Of a DNA stretch of 6,023 nucleotides, positions 1 through 5,143 are shown one piece after another. Position 1 is the stretch's first letter. Every line of letters begins with the position of its first letter. This DNA comes from Flavobacterium sp. (GTDB taxonomy: Bacteria > Bacteroidota > Bacteroidia > Flavobacteriales > Flavobacteriaceae): positions 1 through 6,023 of the forward strand of contig SXQR01000254.1 of the NCBI GenBank assembly GCA_005792865.1, written 5' to 3'. Position numbers and translations under genes: made by a program. The notes under the pieces are model-generated. The model did no database searches, was not told the origin of the DNA, and saw nothing but the letters and a program-made list of their open reading frames with translations.

Positions 1-416
1 ACCACCCAAAGACCAAAATCATCATATTCACCAGCCTCTCCGAACAGATTTACGCACCCAATGCGATCAAGTCGGGCGTTTCGGGGTTTGTACATAAATC
101 GTCAAAACTTGAGCAACTCGGCGTAACCATCATGAAGGTGCACCAGGGAACGATTGTACTGAGCGATGCGATCAAGCGCAACCTGGCCCTGATCGCCAAG
201 CAAAACAAGAGCGAGCGACTTTACCGAAAGCTTTCCAACCGCGAGATCGAGGTCCTTAGGTACCTGAGCGACGGCAAAAAGAACAACGAGATTTCCAAGA
301 TTCTCAACCTCAACGAAAAAACGGTGAGCACGTACAAATTAAGGCTTTTGACCAAACTCAATGTGACGAACCTCGTCGATCTGGTCAACAAGGCCAAAAC
401 CCTCGAAATCGTTTAA
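1..416 (+). CDS. NarL/FixJ-family two-component response regulator, 5' truncated by the window edge
   Basis: DNA-binding response regulator acting in the cytoplasm, normally phosphorylated by a partner histidine kinase that is not in this window. The frame is open from base 3, giving 137 visible residues; the ATG at 132 is internal, because conserved receiver-domain sequence lies upstream of it. Visible residues 5-11 (KIIIFTS) fit receiver strand 4 with the conserved Thr10, and GFVHK at 28-32 fits strand 5 with the conserved Lys32. The phospho-acceptor Asp lies off the left edge. Residues about 75-137 form a LuxR-type helix-turn-helix, starting LSNREIEVL, with NNEISKILNLNEKTVSTY as the turn and recognition helix. 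The stop codon overlaps that of dnaG on the other strand and no terminator separates them. Family assignment is secure; the stimulus and target genes are unknown. Confidence 0.93.
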   Translation, partial: HPKTKIIIFTSLSEQIYAPNAIKSGVSGFVHKSSKLEQLGVTIMKVHQGTIVLSDAIKRNLALIAKQNKSERLYRKLSNREIEVLRYLSDGKKNNEISKILNLNEKTVSTYKLRLLTKLNVTNLVDLVNKAKTLEIV

Positions 417-2386
417 TTATAGCGGGACATTACCCTACCCAGTTTGGCCGAAAAATGCGACACAAGTTTTGTGTACTGCATGGCCATGAACATGGTCTCG
501 GCGTTATCGGCGTCGGGCTCGGCGGAGAGTGACTGCTTGAGCTCCTCGATCAACCGGTTGACCAGGTACCACCGTAAGGTCAGGATGGTCTCGCTGACAT
601 ATTGCGCCACGGTTTGGTCCTTGTGCTTGACAAATATCTGGCGGACTTCCCAATTGTCAAGCGTCAGGCGTTCCTCGCGCATCAGGATGTCGGTCACTTC
701 CGATTCGAGGCCCTCGGGCAACCTCGCCATGTAATGTTCAAGCGAGAACGTTTCGGTTTGGTGGAAATACGCTACGAGGTCGTCAAAAATCTGTTTGAAC
801 AGCGGATTGGCAAGTTCCACCTCGTCTTCCTGCAGGCTTAGGTAAATGCGGTCATATACCTTGTATTCGCGTTGCACCGATTCGGTCTCTTCCTGGCCGT
901 GCTCATCGGTCTTCAGGATGATGTCCTCAAATTCCTCGGTACGGTCACCGTACAAAAGGAGTATCTCGATGATCTTTCGCTCGAGCTCGTAAAGGATATC
1001 TATCTTTTCAGGCTGCCGCTCGTCATTTCGGACCACCTCAAATGCCTGCTGCTGTTTCTTGAATTCCTTTCCCGCCTGCTCGATGTCCTTTTGGACAAGC
1101 TGCGCCAGTGTGCTGACCAGTACCTGTTCCGAAATGTCCATGATGCGCGCCGTTTCCTGGATGTAAACCTCCCGTTGGATGCGGTCGGGGATCTTGGCGA
1201 TGCTGCCTACCATGTCGCGTATCAGATCGGCTTTCTTGATGGGGTCCTGGCGGGCATCGTCCATGAGCAGCGAAGCCTTGAACCGGATGAAGTCGGTCGC
1301 GTTTTGTGAAAGGTACTCGGCCAATTGGGCGGGCGGCGTTTTCCTGGCGAATGAATCCGGATCCTCGCCATCGGGAAACGTGCAGACGCGGACGTTCATG
1401 CCCGCCTCGAGGATCAGGTCGATCCCCCGGATGGAGGCCCGCAGACCGGCTGCATCCCCGTCAAAAAGCACGGTAATGTTTTTAGTGAGCCTGGACACCA
1501 GACGGATTTGGTCGGGGGTGAGCGCGGTGCCGGACGAGGCCACCACGTTATCTATCCCCGATTGGTTGAATTGGATGACATCGGTGTAACCTTCCACCAG
1601 ATAGCAGTTGTCCAGCTTCGCAATGGACTGCTTGGCCTGGAAGATGCCATACAGGACCTTGCTCTTGTGGTAGATGTCGCTTTCAGGTGAGTTGAGGTAT
1701 TTGGCCGCCTTCTTGTCGTTGCCGAGGATCCGTCCGCCAAAACCGAGCACGCGCCCCGACATGCTGTGGATGGGGAAAATGACGCGTCCGCGGAAGCGAT
1801 CGATGAGGCGGTCCTCCTTGTTGATGGTGAGCCCGGTACTTTCCAGGAATTCCAGCTTGTAACCTTTGCCCAGGGCCTCCTTTGAAAAGGCATCCCAGCT
1901 TTCCGGCGAATAACCCAGCCCGAATTTCCTGATCGTGTCCATGGAAAATCCGCGTTCCTTGAAGTACGTGAGCCCGATGGCCTTGCCCTCCTCCTGGTGC
2001 AGCAGGACATCGTGGAAGTACTTTTGCGCGAATTCAGATACCAGATACATGCTTTCCCGAAGGTCGGCGCCGGCTTTTTCCTCATCGGTCTTCTCCGTTT
2101 CCTCGATCGCGATGTTGTATTTGCGCGCCAGGTACCGGATGGCCTCGGGGTAGGTGAAATGCTCGTGCTCCATCAAAAAGGCCACGACATTGCCGCCCTT
2201 GCCCGATGAGAAATCTTTCCAGATCTGCTTTACGGGTGAAACCATGAAGGATGGGGAGCGCTCGTCGGTGAACGGGCTCAGGCCCTTGAGGTTGCTTCCC
2301 GAGCGCTTGAGCTGCACGAAATCGCCGATCACCTCTTCTACGCGCGCGGTCTCAAAAACGGTATCGATGGTTGCCCTGGAAATCAT
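413..2386 (-). CDS. dnaG: DNA primase DnaG, lacking the zinc-site ligands
   Basis: Makes the RNA primers that start Okazaki fragments and works with the replicative helicase at the fork. The 657-residue length is normal or slightly long for DnaG. Residues 1-100 are the CHC2-type N-terminal domain, but the usual C-P-F-H and C-x-x-C ligands read SPFT (S37, T40) and DFSS (D58, S61), so zinc cannot be bound as in the classical enzyme. Only two cysteines occur in the protein (C261, C335). The catalytic core is intact: RGRVIFPI near 199-206, KYLNSPES near 229-236, then TOPRIM with EGYTDV (E265, D269), DGDAAG (D309, D311) and DPD (D342, D344). Residues about 450-657 are the divergent helicase-binding region. 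The ATG start fits the family N-terminus (ISRATIDTVFE). A Bacteroidota-type promoter and a hairpin leader lie upstream. The altered N-terminus resembles other flavobacterial primases as I remember them, so it is probably a lineage trait and not decay. Confidence 0.98.
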   Translation of the reverse strand: MISRATIDTVFETARVEEVIGDFVQLKRSGSNLKGLSPFTDERSPSFMVSPVKQIWKDFSSGKGGNVVAFLMEHEHFTYPEAIRYLARKYNIAIEETEKTDEEKAGADLRESMYLVSEFAQKYFHDVLLHQEEGKAIGLTYFKERGFSMDTIRKFGLGYSPESWDAFSKEALGKGYKLEFLESTGLTINKEDRLIDRFRGRVIFPIHSMSGRVLGFGGRILGNDKKAAKYLNSPESDIYHKSKVLYGIFQAKQSIAKLDNCYLVEGYTDVIQFNQSGIDNVVASSGTALTPDQIRLVSRLTKNITVLFDGDAAGLRASIRGIDLILEAGMNVRVCTFPDGEDPDSFARKTPPAQLAEYLSQNATDFIRFKASLLMDDARQDPIKKADLIRDMVGSIAKIPDRIQREVYIQETARIMDISEQVLVSTLAQLVQKDIEQAGKEFKKQQQAFEVVRNDERQPEKIDILYELERKIIEILLLYGDRTEEFEDIILKTDEHGQEETESVQREYKVYDRIYLSLQEDEVELANPLFKQIFDDLVAYFHQTETFSLEHYMARLPEGLESEVTDILMREERLTLDNWEVRQIFVKHKDQTVAQYVSETILTLRWYLVNRLIEELKQSLSAEPDADNAETMFMAMQYTKLVSHFSAKLGRVMSRYN

Positions 2387-2400
2387 GTGGTGGGTTTGGG

Positions 2401-2470
2401 AGACCTTAAAGGTTTAGTTTGCTGCGGTACTGCATTTGGCGTCGGAGCAGGTTGAAAACCTTTGAGGTCT
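2401..2470 (-). promoter_or_regulatory. dnaG leader inverted repeat (long hairpin)
   Basis: Bases 2401-2415 and 2456-2470 form an inverted repeat of 15-base arms with 14 matches (agacctTaaaggttt against agacctCaaaggttt on the - strand), enclosing a 40-base loop. Inside the loop, 2421-2426 and 2443-2448 can pair as a second short helix with one C-C mismatch. Read on the - strand, the outer stem would begin almost at the predicted dnaG transcription start and end 14 bases before the ATG. No T run follows it, so it is not an intrinsic terminator. A role in translation or mRNA stability of dnaG is inference; the repeat itself is seen directly. Confidence 0.6.
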
Positions 2471-2477
2471 GTAGCGC

Positions 2478-2510
2478 CAAAGATAACAAAATGACCATAC
2501 CCTGCCGCAA
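2478..2510 (-). promoter_or_regulatory. Bacteroidota-type promoter of dnaG
   Basis: On the - strand the sequence TATCTTTG at 2485-2478 is a perfect match to the Bacteroidota -7 element TAnnTTTG. A TTG at 2510-2508 stands 22 bases upstream, within the 17-23 base spacing reported for Flavobacterium promoters. The expected start is about 5-8 bases downstream, near 2470-2473, giving a leader of roughly 85 bases before the dnaG ATG. It implies dnaG has its own promoter, independent of the sigma factor operon upstream, which ends in a terminator. Confidence 0.75.
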
Positions 2511-2515
2511 TGCCC

Positions 2516-2581
2516 AGCCCCGATCGCAGCGGTAACCGCCGCCAACTTCGGCCGGTTTAGCGGAGAGCGGGTACATGCTCC
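2516..2581 (-). ncRNA. Candidate structured intergenic element (possible Flavo-1-like motif)
   Basis: A GC-rich, non-coding block between the operon terminator and the dnaG promoter. Read on the - strand it starts with GGAGC (2581-2577), has CCCGCT (2571-2566), then CCGCT (2563-2559), a hairpin with AACCG (2557-2553) pairing CGGTT (2538-2534) and GCC (2552-2550) pairing GGC (2543-2541), a second CCGCT (2532-2528), and GATCGGGGCT (2525-2516). CCCG at 2571-2568 can close the element by pairing with CGGG in the last segment. The arrangement GGAGC, CCGCT, variable hairpin, CCGCT, ATCGGGGCT resembles a recurrent flavobacterial intergenic sequence I remember, and it could belong to the Rfam Flavo-1 family, but I cannot verify that. 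Function unknown; an alternative is an upstream element of the adjacent promoter. Confidence 0.45.
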
Positions 2582-2597
2582 AAAAGCAAATAACGAA

Positions 2598-2621
2598 AAA
2601 CGCCCCCGGACAGAGGCGTTT
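2598..2621 (-). terminator. Intrinsic terminator of the sigma factor/outer-membrane protein operon
   Basis: On the - strand AAACGCC (2621-2615) and GGCGTTT (2604-2598) form a 7-bp perfect stem with a 10-base loop. The stem runs into a T-rich tract (the stem's own TTT, then TTCGTTATTT, ending near 2588). It begins 24 bases after the TAA of the outer-membrane protein gene, which is where the three-gene operon should end. It would insulate dnaG from read-through. Confidence 0.8.
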
Positions 2622-2645
2622 CTCACTTTATAACTAACCCAAAAA

Positions 2646-3707
2646 CTAATTAAAATCAAACCTGAGGCCCAGCGAAACATTGTGTTGGTCCACGGGATTG
2701 CTGGCAAACAGCGGGTTCAGGTCATACTTGGCATAAAGGCTCATGTTCTTGTGCCCGATGTATGCCGCCAAACCATACTGAAAATCGCTGGCGTTGAAAT
2801 CGCCCTTGCGGCGCGTCTCGACCTTGTCACCGTCAACTTCATACCGAAGCACCTGTTTGGACTTGAGCCTGATGCCGCCGTATCCGCCCATTCCCATGCG
2901 CCATCCCGCTTGTTTGCGAAAGACGCCGTGGCGGTTGTTCCTGCCAAAATCCAGCTCCAGGAACAGCGGAACAGTCAAGTAGACGTTGCGAAGGCGGGAA
3001 TGTTTCAAATTAAATTCACTTTCTTCCAGGTAAGTTTGGTTACCATCGGCCACGAAATACCGATTGTCGGTGGGTCTCAAATTGTTATACATCAGCGAGA
3101 GCCCATATTTTCCCTGAAAAAGATTGCTTTTCTTGAACAGGCGCGTGGTGAATGAGAGGCCCCATTCATAATAGGCCGAATTGTTGAAGTGGAAATCGGA
3201 ATGCGAAACGTTGCCATTGGTCATCACATTGTTCCAGCCGGTTGAAAACACGAACTGTGACGTGGTCCGCATGTCGCCGCGCGTCGAGTCGAGCCGTGCC
3301 GATTCACGTATCCTGTCCTTGAATTTGAGTGGCATGCCCACCCGGATCTCATACCGCGCACTCGTATCCTTTTCCCGGATCTTGCCGTCCACCTTGTCCT
3401 TGACCAGCTCAGTGAGTTCCCGCTGCGCTTCGGCGACGCGGTTCTCGATGGCACGGGCACGGGTTTCGGCGAGCTTGAGCTTGCGCTCATCGGCTTCGGC
3501 GCCGGTGATATTGCCGGCTTCCAGTTGCCTGTTGACGGTTTCGACCTCGAACTTTAGCGCGGCCTTCTCCTCGCGGGTGATTTCGGCGATCTGCTCGGCG
3601 ATTGCCCGGGCGCGTGCCTCGAAAGATTGCTGGTTGCCTTCCTGTGCCGAGAGTTGGCTGACAATTGGGCATAGGAAGAGTGCAAGGGAAAAAATAAAAT
3701 TCCTCAT
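2646..3707 (-). CDS. Secreted outer-membrane beta-barrel protein with N-terminal coiled coil
   Basis: A 353-residue exported protein, not matched to a named family. Residues 1-21 are a signal peptide (RNFIFSLALFLCPIVSQLSA, cleavage expected before QEG). Residues about 28-110 are highly charged, Ala/Glu/Arg-rich and predicted helical; ARARAIAEQIAE (31-42) and TRARAIENRVAE (82-93) look like a repeated segment around a turn at GNITGAEADE, suggesting a helical hairpin or coiled coil in the periplasm. From about 118 on there are alternating aromatic and polar strands (YEIRVGMPL, YGLSLMYNNL, VYLTVPLFLELDF, MGMGGYGGIRLKS, MSLYAKYDL) ending in VSLGLRFDFN, as in small outer-membrane barrels. It is the last gene of the operon, 31 bases after the membrane protein gene and followed by a terminator. 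The leader is A-rich without a Shine-Dalgarno site. It could be a regulated target of the operon's sigma factor or an envelope-linking protein; both are inference. Confidence 0.85.
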   Translation of the reverse strand: MRNFIFSLALFLCPIVSQLSAQEGNQQSFEARARAIAEQIAEITREEKAALKFEVETVNRQLEAGNITGAEADERKLKLAETRARAIENRVAEAQRELTELVKDKVDGKIREKDTSARYEIRVGMPLKFKDRIRESARLDSTRGDMRTTSQFVFSTGWNNVMTNGNVSHSDFHFNNSAYYEWGLSFTTRLFKKSNLFQGKYGLSLMYNNLRPTDNRYFVADGNQTYLEESEFNLKHSRLRNVYLTVPLFLELDFGRNNRHGVFRKQAGWRMGMGGYGGIRLKSKQVLRYEVDGDKVETRRKGDFNASDFQYGLAAYIGHKNMSLYAKYDLNPLFASNPVDQHNVSLGLRFDFN

Positions 3708-3738
3708 TTTGATTTGTTTTTTGATTAATTGATGATTG

Positions 3739-4422
3739 TTACTCCTGATTGCGGTTGGCCAGTGCGACCTTTACGTTCTTGTAATTCTTGCCGACGGTCC
3801 TGATCACCTTTTCGCGGAAAGTGAGCTCAAGTTCACCATCGACCTGTGAAAGCAGCGTGCCGGCATCCACTTTCACGCGATTTTCGCCCCGGGCGGGACT
3901 CGTTGCGGCCGTGGCAAGGAGTTCGTCAACTCCGGGGCCGGGATTTGTGGTTGGGGCCGTTTGTGCCGATGCCTCAACCACCGCAGGCTCATTGACCTGA
4001 TCGGCAGGTGCCATATGATTGACCAAATTGCGTTGGCGGCTGGGCTTTGTGACCCCGGCGACCGCTTCCCTGTTCCTGGGGGCGAGTTTGGGATGCGCGA
4101 AAATCTTTGTTTCGGGGACGACCTTGTATTCTTGAACATTGTCGCGCTGTTTCTTTTCAGGTGCCGATGGCGATGTGGCCACCCTGATTTCGTTTTCTGC
4201 CGCGTCCGGGCGCTGCGTCAGGAAAATCGCCAGCAACAGGATCGCAACCGATGCGGCGGCGTAGTAAATCCACCCTATTCGCCTGACAGGCTTTTGCTGT
4301 TTGGCCTCGGCTACCGACAACATGGCGTCCAACCGGTCCCAAGCTTGTGCCGACGGGGCGATTTCGCGAGTTTCCAATTTATCTTTCCACTCTTTTTCTA
4401 TCTTACTGCGTCCCATTTTCAT
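3739..4422 (-). CDS. Single-pass membrane protein, putative anti-sigma-like partner of the upstream sigma factor
   Basis: A 227-residue protein of unknown function. Residues 1-48 are a charged cytoplasmic segment with EIAPSAQAWDRLDAML (20-35), which I associate with flavobacterial membrane proteins encoded next to sigma factors. Residues about 50-68 (GWIYYAAASVAILLLAIFL) are one membrane helix, placing the N-terminus inside by the positive residues KPVRR before it. Residues 70-180 are low-complexity, Pro/Ala/Thr-rich periplasmic linker. A more ordered C-terminal block (186-225, VDAGTLLSQVDGEL, then FREKVIRTVGKNY) follows. Its start overlaps the end of the sigma gene by 20 bases, indicating translational coupling; the ATG two codons later is also possible. 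Position and topology suggest an anti-sigma factor, but no HxxxCxxC zinc motif is present, so this is inference. It could instead be a structural envelope protein. Confidence 0.85.
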   Translation of the reverse strand: MKMGRSKIEKEWKDKLETREIAPSAQAWDRLDAMLSVAEAKQQKPVRRIGWIYYAAASVAILLLAIFLTQRPDAAENEIRVATSPSAPEKKQRDNVQEYKVVPETKIFAHPKLAPRNREAVAGVTKPSRQRNLVNHMAPADQVNEPAVVEASAQTAPTTNPGPGVDELLATAATSPARGENRVKVDAGTLLSQVDGELELTFREKVIRTVGKNYKNVKVALANRNQE

Positions 4423-4963
4423 AATTCTTTAAGGTTGTGACCTGTTCCTGCAGGATCCTCCGCGCATGCGAAAGTTGCGATTTCGATGTCCCTTCGCTGA
4501 TCTTGAGCATCTCGGCAATTTCCCGGTGCTTGTAACCTTCAATCGCATAAAGGTTGAAGATCATGCGGTAGCCGTCGGGCAGGCTGTCGATCAAAAACTG
4601 GATGTCATCCACGCTCATGCCGCTTTCAATGTTGCTGAAGGTATCTTCAACTACATTTTCATCGTCCATGAAACTAACCTTCTTTTGCACGCGGATAAAC
4701 GAGATGCATTCATTTACCATGATCCTCCTGATCCAGCCTTCAAAGCTGCCCTTGTTCTCAAAGGACGCGATGTTGGCAAACACCTTCATGAATCCCGTGA
4801 TCATGATGTCCTCGGCGTGGTGGATGTCCCTGACATACGTGCGGCAGACGCTGAGCATCTTGCCCGAATAACGGCTGTAGATCTGGTGCTGCGCGTGCCG
4901 GTTTCCCTGCGCCGCTTCTGCGATGAGATCGTTTTGTTGCCGATGTAGGTCAATTACTTTCAA
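4403..4963 (-). CDS. ECF-type RNA polymerase sigma factor (sigma-70 family), TTG start
   Basis: Directs RNA polymerase to a dedicated promoter set; cytoplasmic. The 186-residue length is typical of the ECF group, with only regions 2 and 4. Region 2 spans about 24-95: QHQIYSRYSGKMLSVCR, then AEDIMITGFMKVF (50-62) and the DNA-melting segment FEGWIRRIMVNECISFIR (74-91). Region 4 spans about 120-175, with LPDGYRMIFNLYAIEG (128-143) and the helix-turn-helix HREIAEMLKISEGTSKSQLSHARRIL (146-171). The start codon is TTG at 4963-4961: an in-frame TAA lies three codons upstream, the next in-frame ATG (codon 36) would remove part of region 2, and the N-terminus MKVIDLHRQQNDLI fits related flavobacterial sigma factors as I recall them. 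First gene of a three-gene operon with the membrane protein and the outer-membrane protein. What activates it is unknown. Confidence 0.95.
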   Translation of the reverse strand: MKVIDLHRQQNDLIAEAAQGNRHAQHQIYSRYSGKMLSVCRTYVRDIHHAEDIMITGFMKVFANIASFENKGSFEGWIRRIMVNECISFIRVQKKVSFMDDENVVEDTFSNIESGMSVDDIQFLIDSLPDGYRMIFNLYAIEGYKHREIAEMLKISEGTSKSQLSHARRILQEQVTTLKNYENGTQ

Positions 4964-4980
4964 GCCTGGTTATCGTTTCT

Positions 4981-5027
4981 ATGGGTAAAGACGGGCAAGC
5001 CATTAAAATGGTTGCACGATGGGTAAA
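4981..5027 (-). repeat. 9-bp direct repeat in the sigma factor leader
   Basis: TTTACCCAT on the - strand occurs at 5027-5019 and again at 4989-4981, with start points 38 bases apart. Both copies sit between the candidate promoter and the TTG start of the sigma gene. Between them CCATTTTAATGG is a short palindrome (5000-5011). The repeat could be an operator or a leader feature, or chance; nothing else in the sequence decides. Confidence 0.35.
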
Positions 5028-5032
5028 ATAAA

Positions 5033-5064
5033 CTAAATTATTTTTACAAACCTTTAATATTCAA
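5033..5064 (-). promoter_or_regulatory. Weak candidate promoter of the sigma factor operon
   Basis: On the - strand TAATTTAG (5040-5033) matches the Bacteroidota -7 element TAnnTTTG with one mismatch, and a TTG (5064-5062) stands 21 bases upstream. The surrounding 5025-5080 stretch is strongly AT-rich, as expected of a promoter. A competing -7-like sequence AAGGTTTG (5054-5047) has one mismatch but no TTG at the right distance. If the operon's own sigma factor drives it, the consensus would not apply. Confidence 0.3.
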
Positions 5065-5143
5065 TGATTTAATTATCCGGATTTTTTGCTGACCGAATTG
5101 TCAACACGCGCCATTGCACCGTCACTGTCAAAAATGAGGCTTC

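Noticed and set aside
132..416. Separate 94-residue LuxR-type regulator starting at the ATG at 132
   Set aside because: The same frame upstream encodes the end of a receiver domain with its conserved Thr and Lys, so the ATG is an internal methionine of a larger response regulator.
872..1309. 145-codon open frame on the + strand inside dnaG
   Set aside because: It lies fully antisense to the well-conserved DnaG coding sequence, has no recognisable domain, and long antisense frames are expected in a coding region of this base composition.
2414..2707. 97-codon open frame on the - strand across the dnaG upstream region
   Set aside because: It crosses the operon terminator, the structured element and the dnaG promoter, overlaps the end of the outer-membrane protein gene, and its translation has no recognisable features.
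4466..4948. 160-codon open frame on the + strand opposite the sigma factor gene
   Set aside because: It mirrors the sigma factor codons, shows no family features and has no promoter of its own.
5071..5104. TTGACA (5104-5099) followed by GATAAT (5077-5072) on the - strand, resembling a classical sigma-70 promoter
   Set aside because: The spacer is 21 bases, too long for that promoter class, and Bacteroidota use a different consensus (TTG with TAnnTTTG).
5086..5106. Imperfect hairpin GCTGAC/GTCAAC next to a six-base A/T run, considered as a terminator for the prenyl synthase gene
   Set aside because: The paired core is only four bases with one mismatch, and on the - strand the run after it is A, not T, so it is in the wrong orientation for that gene.
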